Shown in pieces: positions 16,164 to 24,439 of a stretch of DNA of 64,000 bases (within the stretch, counting starts at the first letter, position 1; every line of letters begins with the position of its first letter). Source of the DNA: Deltaproteobacteria bacterium (GTDB lineage Bacteria; Myxococcota_A; Polyangia; JAAYKL01). The notes below the pieces were generated by a model, which saw nothing but the letters and a program-made list of their open reading frames with translations, was not told the origin of the DNA and made no database searches. The stretch spans positions 22,307-86,306 of the forward strand of contig JAUVDV010000008.1 in the NCBI GenBank assembly GCA_030595125.1, given 5' to 3'. Both the position numbers and the translations under genes were made by a program.

Positions 16164-16874
16164 ATGTCTGCAATACCACGCGTGATTCTCAAGCTGTCCG
16201 GGGAGGTCCTCGCGGGATCCGGCGGCACGGGCCTTGATCCAGAGGTTCTCGACACGGTTGCGGCACAAATTGCAAGGGCGCTCGATGACGGAGCCCGGGC
16301 GGGCGCGGTTCTGGGAGGTGGAAACATCTTTCGCGGGATCAAGGCGGCCGCCGGGGGTATGGATCGGGTAACCGCCGACGAGATTGGCATGCTGGCCACA
16401 GTCATCAACGGGCTGGCTCTGCGAGACGCGGTCAGGAGAGCGGGCAGCTCGGCCGGGTTGTTCACCGCGCGACCAATGGGCCCCATCGGGCAGCTCTACA
16501 CACGGGATGGGGCGCTGGAGATCATTAACTCCGGGGGACTGGCCATCTTTTGCGGGGGCACCGGCAACCCGTTCTTTTCAACGGATTCCGGCGCCGCGCT
16601 GCGTTGCGCTGAGCTCGGTTGCGATCTCCTGCTCAAGGGCACCAAGGTCGACGGGGTCTACGACAAGGATCCGGTGAAACACGCGGACGCATCCAGGTTC
16701 GACACGCTCACCATAGACGACATGGTGGAACGCAAACTGGGTGTGATGGACCTGACCGCTGCTACCCTGTGCCGTGAGAACAACGTGGACATTCTCGTTT
16801 ACAAGATGACCGAGCCCGACGCCATCTACAACGCCGCCCTCGGCAAGTCCCGGGGCACCCGCGTGACAGCCTGA
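16164..16874 (+). CDS. pyrH: Uridylate kinase (UMP kinase)
   Basis: A 236-residue amino-acid-kinase-fold enzyme that phosphorylates UMP to UDP with ATP. Recognisable motifs are VILKLSGEVLAG at the start, VLGGGNIFRG, the central FCGGTGNPFFSTDSGAALR loop that binds UMP and ATP, and KGTKVDGVYDKDP. It lies 8 bases after tsf. The frr gene that often follows is absent; instead the next gene runs on the opposite strand. Confidence 0.95.
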   Translation: MSAIPRVILKLSGEVLAGSGGTGLDPEVLDTVAAQIARALDDGARAGAVLGGGNIFRGIKAAAGGMDRVTADEIGMLATVINGLALRDAVRRAGSSAGLFTARPMGPIGQLYTRDGALEIINSGGLAIFCGGTGNPFFSTDSGAALRCAELGCDLLLKGTKVDGVYDKDPVKHADASRFDTLTIDDMVERKLGVMDLTAATLCRENNVDILVYKMTEPDAIYNAALGKSRGTRVTA

Positions 16875-16892
16875 GCTTTCTGCGCAGCAGAG

Positions 16893-17996
16893 CTACTCAA
16901 TGATTTCGGTGGGACATCCCCAGGTTGCCTTGATGTTGTTAACGCTGCCGTCCTGGAGCTGATCGCAGGCGTCCGGACAGAACTCCACCTGGGTGTGCGC
17001 GGCATCGACCCAGGTCCAGCCCGATCCCACGGCGCAGTCCTCATCGTAGTACACGATTACCCCATCGAAATAGAAGTTGACGTCGTCGGGGTTGGCAGAC
17101 GCGTCCGGGGTGCCGATGTTGTAGATGCAGGTGATCACCTGGGAGGCGATCTCGTTGAGGGCGCCCTCGAGGGTCGTCTGGTTGTTTGCCGGGATGAACT
17201 GGTCGTACGGCGCCGGGAGCCCGCCGTTGGATGCGATGGCGTTGAGCTGATCGGCGTCCACGCCCGAGCCGAAGCCGATCACGAAGACGCCGATGCCCGC
17301 GGCGACGAGATCCTGGGTGAGCAGTTCGAGCTCGTTCTCGGTGGTCACGCACTCTGGGTGGGCGAAGGGGTTCAAGGTCGTGCAGCAGTCCTCGCCGCAA
17401 AGGCCCTGACCGTCCGATACCACCAGCATGTAGCTGGCCGCCGCAGTGTCCTGGAAAAGAGGTGAATAGCCTGTATCCAGGAAATTGGCCATGCCGCAAT
17501 ACAGCGGCGTCGATGCTCCGTCCGGGGTGTTGCTGTTGATGTACGAGGAAATGGCGGCCTCGTTTCCCGGGGCCGTGTCGATCTGAACCGGCTCGTCCAC
17601 GTGGCAACCCTGGAATGACGTGGAGCTGCCGTCCGGGAAGATGTCCCACCCGAATTCGATCTGCGTCGCGGTCCAGTTGGTGAGCATGGTGTTCAGCGCC
17701 GGAACCGCATGGGACCAGTTGGTCGGATCTGCCACGGTTGGGTCCGCCATGGAATAGGACATGTCCTGGAGGATCATGAGACGCACCGGCGCCAGCTCGA
17801 TGGAAAAATCCGTCTCGTCACAGATGGCGTCACCGGTATCCGAGTCGGAGTCAGTGTCGGAGTCGGTGTCGGCATCAGTATCGGAGTCGGTGTCCGTGTC
17901 CGTATCTGTGTCACTGCCGCGATCGGCGTCACTGGACGATTCGCATCCGAGGGACGCGACGAAAATGAGAACAATCAGTATTAGAGCGCTTTTCAT
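16893..17996 (-). CDS. Stalked lipoprotein with VWA-like domain
   Basis: A 367-residue lipoprotein. The signal peptide ends at SLGC (Cys18), followed by a 27-residue Asp repeat stalk with Thr/Ser (DNA 17835-17915) and an outer domain. That domain starts with a VWA-type strand and MIDAS-like motif, LMILQDMSYSM (D-x-S-x-S at 78-82), and continues with VVSDGQGLCGEDCC and GVFVIGFGSGVDADQLNAIA, fitting a metal-binding von Willebrand A fold. Many cysteines suggest disulfides. VWA domains bind proteins; here probably surface adhesion or sensing. It shares the stalk plan with six other minus-strand lipoproteins in this window. Confidence 0.8.
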   Translation of the reverse strand: MKSALILIVLIFVASLGCESSSDADRGSDTDTDTDTDSDTDADTDSDTDSDSDTGDAICDETDFSIELAPVRLMILQDMSYSMADPTVADPTNWSHAVPALNTMLTNWTATQIEFGWDIFPDGSSTSFQGCHVDEPVQIDTAPGNEAAISSYINSNTPDGASTPLYCGMANFLDTGYSPLFQDTAAASYMLVVSDGQGLCGEDCCTTLNPFAHPECVTTENELELLTQDLVAAGIGVFVIGFGSGVDADQLNAIASNGGLPAPYDQFIPANNQTTLEGALNEIASQVITCIYNIGTPDASANPDDVNFYFDGVIVYYDEDCAVGSGWTWVDAAHTQVEFCPDACDQLQDGSVNNIKATWGCPTEIIE

Positions 17997-18011
17997 GACA
18001 AACCTCCCTTA

Positions 18012-19601
18012 TTAACCGGTATAGAAGGCGATGGTGAAGACCGTCCCCTTGCCGACCTCGCTTTCCACGGTGATCTCGCTTTCGTGGTTGCGCAATATAT
18101 TTCGTACGATCGAAAGGCCCAGGCCGGTTCCATCGCCATGATCCTTGGTCGTAAAGAACGGCTCGAAGACCTGCGATAAATCTTCTTTGGGGATGCCCTT
18201 TCCCGTATCCGCAAACCGGACCTCGATTCGATCGTCGCCCAGGGGCCGCGCCGAGATGGCGATAGTGCCGCCCTGTGGAGGGAGCGCGTGGCACGAGTTG
18301 GTGAGCAGGTTGACGAAGACCTGCTCCAGCTGCCCGTGGATTCCATAAATCGGTTCGAGATTTTCATCGACATCGAGAGACACGATGGCGTTGTGCTGGC
18401 CTACGAGATGTTCGCAAAACGAGAGGGCGCGCTCCATGAGCTCACCGATCCTGATGAGCGTCGGCTCCTCGCCCGACGGCCTGGCGTAGGTCACGAGGTC
18501 CTTGGTGAACAACTGGATCCGTTCCGCGGCCTCGATAATTCGTTCCAGCTTCGACATGTCGCCCTCGTCGATGGAACCTGCGAGTTTTCTCGACAGATAG
18601 TTTGCGTAGACCGTGACCGAGGTGAGCGGGTTGTTCAGCTCGTGGGCCACACCGGCGGCCACCTGTCCGAGGGTGGCGAGCTTCTCCGTGTGGATGACCT
18701 GTTTCTGGAGGTTGCGGATCTCCGTAAGATCCTGGCCGGTGAAGATCACTCCCTCCACCTCGCCGAATGAGGACACGATGGAAGCGGTGTTGAAAGAGAT
18801 GTGAGCCATCGATTTTCCGCCTGTCTTCGGGATCTTCACCTCGATGTTTGTGGCGGACTCGCCCCGGAGGGCGTTGATGACCATGGGGAGCAAGCGCGCG
18901 TGATCCGATTCCGGGATGAGTGACATCAAGTCCTCGCCGAGAATATCGTTTCGATTGAAGCCGGTCTGATTTTCCATGGCCTGATTGAAAACGGTTATCG
19001 TGCCGTTCTTGTCGCACACCAGCATGGGCGCGTTGGCCCGATCCAATAACTTCTCGAGGTAGTTCTTCAGGAAAACAGTTTCCGAGATCAGCTTGGTGTT
19101 CCTGATCGCGGCGCCCAGCTGATGGGCCAGGGGGAGGACCACCCTGCGATCCGCGTCCATGGACACCGGCATGGATTCCTCCGGGTACTCGAAATTGAGC
19201 ATTCCGTAGAACTTCTTTCGATCGCAAAGCGCCACTTCGAACCCGCTTGTGCCATCCACGAAGATGGGCTTGTACTCCTCGACCTTTTCCAGCTTCGCAT
19301 TGGAGATCAGATACTCGACCTCGGCTTTCGATAGCTTGAGGCCCTCGAAGGCGGCTGCGGTAATGCGAAACCGATCCCGCCCGTTGTCGGTCAGGCGCCC
19401 GTTTGCGTAGACCAGTTGCAGGCTGGAGGCCTTCGCGTCTATCAGCCTGATGGCGAAGCGACGTTCGGGAAGGAGCTCCTCGAAGATATCGGAGAATATC
19501 TTGACCAGCTCATCTTCCCGGAGCGTGAGGTTCAGCTCATGTGACAGGGTGATCAGAGCATCGAGAAATTTGGCGTCGCTGGGTAACCCGTCTGGGCTCA
19601 T
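18012..19601 (-). CDS. GAF-PAS histidine kinase
   Basis: A 529-residue soluble sensor kinase with no transmembrane segment. A GAF-like domain occupies about 10-180, PAS about 185-300, HisKA with phospho-acceptor His320 in AGVAHELNNPLTS, and HATPase_c about 410-529. The ATPase boxes are complete: N-box QVFVNLLTNSCHA, G1 DTGKGI, F-box FEPFFTTK and G2 GTGLGLSIV. Its start overlaps the stop of the upstream sensor (19598-19601, ATGA), so the two proteins are made together, and it is the only one of the pair able to bind ATP. No receiver gene is adjacent other than the receiver fused to the partner. Confidence 0.92.
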   Translation of the reverse strand: MSPDGLPSDAKFLDALITLSHELNLTLREDELVKIFSDIFEELLPERRFAIRLIDAKASSLQLVYANGRLTDNGRDRFRITAAAFEGLKLSKAEVEYLISNAKLEKVEEYKPIFVDGTSGFEVALCDRKKFYGMLNFEYPEESMPVSMDADRRVVLPLAHQLGAAIRNTKLISETVFLKNYLEKLLDRANAPMLVCDKNGTITVFNQAMENQTGFNRNDILGEDLMSLIPESDHARLLPMVINALRGESATNIEVKIPKTGGKSMAHISFNTASIVSSFGEVEGVIFTGQDLTEIRNLQKQVIHTEKLATLGQVAAGVAHELNNPLTSVTVYANYLSRKLAGSIDEGDMSKLERIIEAAERIQLFTKDLVTYARPSGEEPTLIRIGELMERALSFCEHLVGQHNAIVSLDVDENLEPIYGIHGQLEQVFVNLLTNSCHALPPQGGTIAISARPLGDDRIEVRFADTGKGIPKEDLSQVFEPFFTTKDHGDGTGLGLSIVRNILRNHESEITVESEVGKGTVFTIAFYTG

Positions 19602-21232
19602 TGATCGTTCTCCGTGCCGGATTCGCCGTCATCTGATACCGCGTTCAGATCGATGATTCGGGCCTTTCCGACGTACGTTTTTGTAGTGTATTCGGTCAGC
19701 TTTGAAAGCCTGCGGATGATCGAGGCCATGCGTTCGGATTCTTTTTCTATGGTTTCGACCAGCCGCAAAGGGCTGTCCTTGATGTTCGTCATCAGTCGGC
19801 GAAGCATGGTGGTACTGGCCATCACCGAGGTCAACGGCTGGTTCAGCTCGTGGGCAGCCCCTCCCGCTACCTCCATCATGGCCGATTTTTTCTCATGTTC
19901 GATGATGCGTGCCTGAGCGTCGATCAGCCGGCGTGCGGTGATGCGTTCTTCGGTGACGTCCCGCATGGTGAGGAGGGTCATACCGTCCTCTCCGAGGCCG
20001 CCTGCGGAGATCGCTATTATCAGCTCGCTTTCTTCGGCGCCGAAGGTGAAGTCCACTGCCCGGCTTTGCTGATCGGGATTCAGTGTCAGGGCCTCGAGTT
20101 GTCGGCGCTCGCCGGGGGTGACCATCTCGGAGAAGAGATATCCCCGGATGGAGGATTCGGGCATGCCCAACATGGCGACCCCTTTGGGGTTGGCGAAGAG
20201 CACAACGCCGGTATCGCTGAGGACGATCATCCCGTCCACGGATCCGCGAAAGAACCCCTCGTAGGGCGCAAGAGCGCGCAACTGGGATTCGGCCTGGTTC
20301 TGAACCTGCACGACCTCCTGGGTCTTGGCCCTCAGAGATTCAAGTATCTCGTTGTTGCGCAAGGCGATGGCCGTTGCGTTTGCGACGGTTTGACAGAAGA
20401 CGAGCTCCCGATCCTGAAACGAGCTGCGTATCTTGGCAAACCTCAGGAAGATCACGCCTATGACATCCTCGTTTCGGACGATGGGGAAAAGGGCTACCGA
20501 GGCCACCTCCACCGAGCGAAGGCTGGGCAACACCTCCTCGTGCAGCTTGGAGTCGGTGACGTCCGACACCACGAGGGGCTTTTGCTCCTTGACGACCCGC
20601 TGGATTTCCGGGTAGCGCCTGAGATCGATCGGGAGGTCCCGCACGAGGGGATCGTCGCTGGATGCGATGACCAGGCCATAGTCGACTTCCGGTCGCACTA
20701 GAACCACGGAGCACCGGGCGACATCCAGCTCGGCGGACAGAAGCCCGGTGATGGCGAAGAGGTTGTCAGATAGCTCTCCGGCGCCGACCAGTCGCGAGGT
20801 TATATCTATCAGTGTGTCGGAATCCTTCACCTTGAGCGCCAGGTCGTGTGTGGTCTCGAGCCTGCGGATCTGGGAGGTGACTCTGATCCTGAACCTGTAC
20901 GGCTTGATCTTTCGGAACACAACGTCGTCGGCGCAGCTGTTCAACAGGGCGGCGGCCAGGTCGTCATCCACATCCGTCACCAGAGCGAGGATGGCGATAC
21001 GGGAACCCGAATCCGAACGCCGCAGCTCGTTGCACATGTCGAGGAGGGTCTTCTCCCCGAGCTTGGCGTCCAGGAGAACCAGCCGGGTGATCTCCTCGCG
21101 CATGGACTTCATCGCATTGACGGGATCGTCGGTCCTTTGCATGCGAAGATCAGTGGAATCAAGCGCCGCGTTCACGTCAGCGACAAGCGCGTCGTCTTTT
21201 GTAACAAGAAGTACCTGTGAATCGTCTTGCAT
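19598..21232 (-). CDS. Receiver-GAF-PAS-HisKA protein without an ATPase domain
   Basis: A 544-residue sensor. Residues 1-125 resemble a receiver domain (VLLVTKDDALVADV at the start, D55 in LVLLDAKLG), GAF about 140-295 (VASVALFPIVRNEDVIGVIFLR), PAS about 325-425, then a HisKA helix with His461 in GGAAHELNQPLTS. The protein stops about 30 residues after the HisKA helices, with no N-, G1-, F- or G2-box. It could therefore be phosphorylated at His461, and perhaps at D55, only by another kinase, the obvious candidate being the overlapping downstream kinase. It may act as a phosphotransfer hub. Confidence 0.88.
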   Translation of the reverse strand: MQDDSQVLLVTKDDALVADVNAALDSTDLRMQRTDDPVNAMKSMREEITRLVLLDAKLGEKTLLDMCNELRRSDSGSRIAILALVTDVDDDLAAALLNSCADDVVFRKIKPYRFRIRVTSQIRRLETTHDLALKVKDSDTLIDITSRLVGAGELSDNLFAITGLLSAELDVARCSVVLVRPEVDYGLVIASSDDPLVRDLPIDLRRYPEIQRVVKEQKPLVVSDVTDSKLHEEVLPSLRSVEVASVALFPIVRNEDVIGVIFLRFAKIRSSFQDRELVFCQTVANATAIALRNNEILESLRAKTQEVVQVQNQAESQLRALAPYEGFFRGSVDGMIVLSDTGVVLFANPKGVAMLGMPESSIRGYLFSEMVTPGERRQLEALTLNPDQQSRAVDFTFGAEESELIIAISAGGLGEDGMTLLTMRDVTEERITARRLIDAQARIIEHEKKSAMMEVAGGAAHELNQPLTSVMASTTMLRRLMTNIKDSPLRLVETIEKESERMASIIRRLSKLTEYTTKTYVGKARIIDLNAVSDDGESGTENDQ

Positions 21233-21243
21233 GTGAACTCATT

Positions 21244-21297
21244 ATATCCTGCTATTTTTTTTCTAACAATGAGCGGGTGTGTGGAAATGCGGTTTGA
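21244..21297 (+). repeat. 54-bp dispersed repeat, copy 1
   Basis: Starts ATATCCTGCTATTTTTTTTC and ends GGAAATGCGGTTTGA. A second copy at 24359-24412 differs at two positions. This copy lies in the gap before the receiver-GAF-PAS gene; no coding sequence is seen in it. Confidence 0.85.
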
Positions 21298-21354
21298 TCC
21301 ACCGTATCCGCCGAGGTGGTCTATGAAGCGTGACGAGGTCTACCTTATAATCGG

Positions 21355-22338
21355 TCACTTCCAACATTCGTATGAATTGATCTCGCGGCGATCGACGGTT
21401 CCGTCGCCGTCCCTGTCAAAGTTCTCTTCCAGGCAGTTTCCGGCGTCGTCGTACCGATATTGCCAGACCGCGTCGGGCTTGCCGTCGTTGCCCTCGTCAT
21501 AAACTTTGGATACCCGGTTGCCGTCGGGGTCGTAGGTGAAGGTTACAGTACGGGGCGCGTCTCCGGTGACGACCTCACTGATCAAGTTGTCCTCTTCGTC
21601 GTAGAGAAAGCGTGTCTCGGTGTCTTCTGTCACTCCTTTTCCGTGGAGGATCGTGCGGGTTTTCCTCGCTACCAGATTCCCGCTTGCGTTGTAGATATAT
21701 CTATTGTCGACGTCGACAAACGTTGAGGTGATTTTGCGTGCAAGCAGGTTACCGAAATCGTCGTAGATGCTCTCGGCGGTGGAGTCGATCTTACCGTCGC
21801 CCTGCCAATCGAACTTTATCTCCAAAACGTTCCCGTCATCATCGTACTTTCGCTCGGCATTGAAGCCCTGCTCGCCGTTCTTGATGGTCCTTGAGATCTT
21901 CCCGTGTTCGTCCATGTAGTTCTCGGTACGCCTGTCCACCTGTCCATCTACATACCTGTCGATCTCGACCAGGGCGAGCACACCGTCATCGTTGTAGGTG
22001 TTCTTGATGATTTCGTCGGGACGCCCGTCGCCGTCCGTGTCGACTTTTGTTCGGCAGGGACCGGGGAATAACTGTCGACCGGATGCGTCTTCCTCCGCAC
22101 CGGGCTTGATCCACTTGCCCTCCAGAATTGCCTCGATGCGCTTCCCGGCCAGTGCCCGTCTGCGCCGAGCGGATTCGTCCGTTTTTGTGGTGCCGATTTT
22201 GTTCTTTGCGTCGAAACCGGTCACGCCGGTGTCTTTCCGGTCCGCCGCACCGTTCATCAGCAGGAAGACGCAGATCGCCCCGGCGACTGCTACAGCCAGC
22301 AGAACCACCACCAATCGAACCGAGCGCCTTTTCGTCAT
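21355..22338 (-). CDS. Membrane-anchored YD-repeat-like protein
   Basis: A 327-residue protein. An N-terminal basic segment and a hydrophobic helix (about residues 8-28) anchor it, then the outer part has repeats resembling YD/RHS repeats, for instance YDDDGNVLEIKFDWQGDGK, YIYNASGNLVARKT, FTYDPDGNRVSKVYD and YRYDDAGNCLEE. Calcium-like DGD runs (DTDGDGRPD, DRDGDGTVD) alternate with them. YD repeats form beta-strand shells in secreted toxins and wall proteins; here only a short array is present without a toxin tip. I start at ATG 22338 because GGAGGT at 22342-22347 sits just upstream. Confidence 0.75.
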   Translation of the reverse strand: MTKRRSVRLVVVLLAVAVAGAICVFLLMNGAADRKDTGVTGFDAKNKIGTTKTDESARRRRALAGKRIEAILEGKWIKPGAEEDASGRQLFPGPCRTKVDTDGDGRPDEIIKNTYNDDGVLALVEIDRYVDGQVDRRTENYMDEHGKISRTIKNGEQGFNAERKYDDDGNVLEIKFDWQGDGKIDSTAESIYDDFGNLLARKITSTFVDVDNRYIYNASGNLVARKTRTILHGKGVTEDTETRFLYDEEDNLISEVVTGDAPRTVTFTYDPDGNRVSKVYDEGNDGKPDAVWQYRYDDAGNCLEENFDRDGDGTVDRREINSYECWK

Positions 22339-22406
22339 CCGACCTCCAAGTTGTTCCATCCTGAGATTGCAGAATCATTTTACAAGGTTTTGATGCTTCG
22401 CGCACC

Positions 22407-22600
22407 CGCGAGTGGCAAATTGAGAGTCACGACTCATCGGATCGACCTCGCGAGGGGCAAATCGAGAGTCGCTACCGCACGATATGGCCTTCGCGAGTGG
22501 CAAATCGAGAGTCGTTACTCCCCGATATGGCCTTCGCGAGGGGCAAATCGAGAGTCGCTACTCACCGGATCGGCCCTGGCGAGGCGGAAATGGAGACCCT
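22407..22600 (+). repeat. 43-bp tandem repeat, about 4.5 copies
   Basis: Units begin with CGCGAGKGGCAAATYGAGAG at 22407, 22449, 22492 and 22535, and a degenerate unit at 22578; spacing is 42-43 bases. It lies in the 377-base gap upstream of the YD-repeat gene. Reading frames across it are artefacts of the repeat. No CRISPR-style spacers are present since whole units repeat. Confidence 0.85.
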
Positions 22601-22623
22601 TGGGTCTGTCGATTGATGGTGTT

Positions 22624-22719
22624 TAACCCCATCCCGGCCTTCCCCTGCGAGGGGAAGGGCCCTGCTCCGCTCGCCAGCGAGCTACGGCAGGGTGGCACGA
22701 TGATGGCGGCCGGCTTTAA
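22624..22719 (+). repeat. Palindromic dispersed repeat, copy with a nested hairpin
   Basis: Same core as 39755-39820 (AACCCCATCCCGGCC, CCTTCCCCTGCGAGGGGAAGG) but interrupted by a second hairpin (CCCTGC ... GCAGGG with an inner CTCGCCAGCGAG) before the shared end ATGGCGGCCGGCTTTAA. The end overlaps the stop codon (TAA, 22716-22718) of the minus-strand gene that follows. Confidence 0.8.
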
Positions 22720-23444
22720 GCGGTCACGGGGGGAGGCTTGGGCTTTGCGCCGCGGTCCTCGCGGGTCTCGCCGATCTGGTCGTAGTAGGCGAAGACCTTG
22801 TTAACAAGGCTGTCGTCCAGCTCGCCGTTCATGGAGACCTCGTCGTCCATGGCCTCGCGCAGGCGGTTGAGCATCCCGATGGTGACCGGGCGTATCGTCC
22901 TGGCTTCCTTGAGCTTGGCGGCATCTTCATCGGCCGTTGTGTCGGCGCGCTTGGCAAGGAGGGTGTCGATCTTCTCGCCCGCGCCGATGTGCGCATCGAG
23001 GAGATCGTACAGGGTCATGTCGGGCGCCACGGGAAACGCCGACAGCTCCTTCTTCATGTCGGCTATCAGGTCGCGCTTCTTCATCGCGGACGACGCCTCG
23101 TCCTCGTAGCTCCTGGTGAAGTCGCCCAGGGCCGGAACGAATCGCTCGGAAACGGTGGAGAGCAGGTCGCGCTTCTCCTTCGCGAGGATGGAGAGCGATG
23201 ACATGCCCTTGCAGATGAAATACACGGCGCGGCCGGTGGAGTCGTGAAGGTCGTCGGCGTCCTTGAGTTCCTCCGTCAACGGCTTGCGTCCCATGATCTC
23301 GACGATACTGTTCAGCTTGTCGCGCTTCTCGATGAGGGAGCGCTCATATATTTTAAAGGAAATGGTCTTATTCAGAAGATCCAGCTTTGTCTTGAACATT
23401 TCGTTGAGAACAAGGCTCAAATCGCCGGTGGTCATGTGTCTCAT
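22716..23444 (-). CDS. Hypothetical helical protein
   Basis: A 242-residue, highly charged, helix-rich soluble protein without signal peptide, membrane segment or known motif. The first half is basic and may form a coiled coil (KIYERSLIEKRDKLNSIVEIM), the second is acidic, and the tail is Lys/Pro-rich. Its stop codon lies in the palindromic repeat at 22624-22719. I do not recognise a family. Codon use matches its neighbours. Confidence 0.6.
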   Translation of the reverse strand: MRHMTTGDLSLVLNEMFKTKLDLLNKTISFKIYERSLIEKRDKLNSIVEIMGRKPLTEELKDADDLHDSTGRAVYFICKGMSSLSILAKEKRDLLSTVSERFVPALGDFTRSYEDEASSAMKKRDLIADMKKELSAFPVAPDMTLYDLLDAHIGAGEKIDTLLAKRADTTADEDAAKLKEARTIRPVTIGMLNRLREAMDDEVSMNGELDDSLVNKVFAYYDQIGETREDRGAKPKPPPVTA

Positions 23445-23704
23445 TTCAAATCCCCTTCATTGAAAATGTAGTGTTAACGGAACGGCAGATTATTCAACTT
23501 CGGATCTCAAGGCAAGTTCGGGGATGAAAAAAGGTGATTTGGGTTCAGAAGCCATTCACGGAATACAATCGCTTTTGCCAAAGAAGGTGTCGATTCTCCA
23601 GGCCAGACCCCTTGCCCTTTCTGCTCTGATCCGTCTCAATCGGATCGCCGTTCTGATGCAAAGTGTGCTAACTTATGCTTCTTAAAACATGATAGGAGAG
23701 TGAT
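23445..23704. other. Intergenic region, nothing recognised
   Basis: A 260-base gap between divergent genes, AT-richer than the surroundings, which should contain promoters for both. No repeat, RNA or small open frame with coding character was recognised. Confidence 0.5.
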
Positions 23705-23944
23705 ATGGAAGTAAACTTCGACCGCATCACCATCGACCCTCGCCGTTGCGGCGGTCAACCAACGGTGCGCGGCCTGCGCATCCCGATAGCGACTATCGTC
23801 CGCGACCTCGCCGTCGGCAAGACTATTGTTGAAATACTCGACGCCTACCCCGAGTTGGAACCCGAGGACGTTCGGCAAGCTCTCGCGTACGCGGCTTGGC
23901 TTGCGACAGGCGCTTTCAGCCCCCTTCCGGTCGAGGCGGCGTGA
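23705..23944 (+). CDS. DUF433 antitoxin-like protein
   Basis: A 79-residue protein matching DUF433, a helix-turn-helix domain often serving as an antitoxin. The hallmark sequence is present: IDPRRCGGQPTVRGLRIPI, followed by the helices LAVGKTIVEILDAYPELEPED and ALAYAAWLA. TAGGAGAG precedes the ATG. The stop overlaps the GTG start of the partner toxin (GTGA at 23941-23944). Confidence 0.88.
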   Translation: MEVNFDRITIDPRRCGGQPTVRGLRIPIATIVRDLAVGKTIVEILDAYPELEPEDVRQALAYAAWLATGAFSPLPVEAA

Positions 23945-24306
23945 GGATTCTTTTGGACGTGAATTTGCCTCGGCTTCTCGTCCCGGCTCTGAGATCCATG
24001 GGGTGGAAGGCGGAACGGACAACTGAGCATCTTCCCGCTGATGCATTGGATGAAGAAATCCTCACTCTGGCGTTGGAACAAGAAGCTGTCGTAGTAACCC
24101 GCGATCAGGATTTCTCCTTCCTGGCATCACGTCCCGGACGAACCAAACCAAGTGTCATCAACCTGCGCCATAGCGCCGTCGATGTCGAAATCCTGGCCCG
24201 GCTCCTCGATTACGTCCTGCGCGAGCACGGCACGCATATCGAACAGGGAGCAATCCTGTCTGTAGGAGATAGCGGCGTTCGGGTACGGCGCCTGCCTGTC
24301 CAGTAA
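23941..24306 (+). CDS. DUF5615 PIN-like toxin
   Basis: About 121 residues of the DUF5615 PIN-like family, usually paired with DUF433 antitoxins. It starts with GTG 23941, overlapping the antitoxin stop. Acidic residues typical of PIN-like nucleases are in place: ILLDVNLPRLLVPALRSMG at the start (Asp5), then DEEILTLALEQEAVVVTRD and DFSFL. As a ribonuclease toxin it would be neutralised by the upstream protein. The frame extends further upstream to 23896, inside the antitoxin, but that start has no family support. Confidence 0.85.
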   Translation: MRILLDVNLPRLLVPALRSMGWKAERTTEHLPADALDEEILTLALEQEAVVVTRDQDFSFLASRPGRTKPSVINLRHSAVDVEILARLLDYVLREHGTHIEQGAILSVGDSGVRVRRLPVQ

Positions 24307-24358
24307 GTGACAACTGATCACGCTTTCTTCTTCCACTCCCCGCCGGAGCTTGAACCCC

Positions 24359-24412
24359 ATATCCTGCTATTTTTTTTCTAACAATGAACGGGTGCGTGGA
24401 AATGCGGTTTGA
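24359..24412 (+). repeat. 54-bp dispersed repeat, copy 2
   Basis: Second copy of the block at 21244-21297, same orientation, two mismatches. It lies between the toxin gene and the spermidine-synthase-like gene, roughly 30 bases before the latter's start. Confidence 0.85.
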
Positions 24413-24439
24413 GTCCGTTGGTTCGTGTTAGGGTGAGGC

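Noticed and set aside
22407..22600. Possible CRISPR array
   Set aside because: Whole 43-bp units repeat without unique spacers, and no cas gene is in the window.
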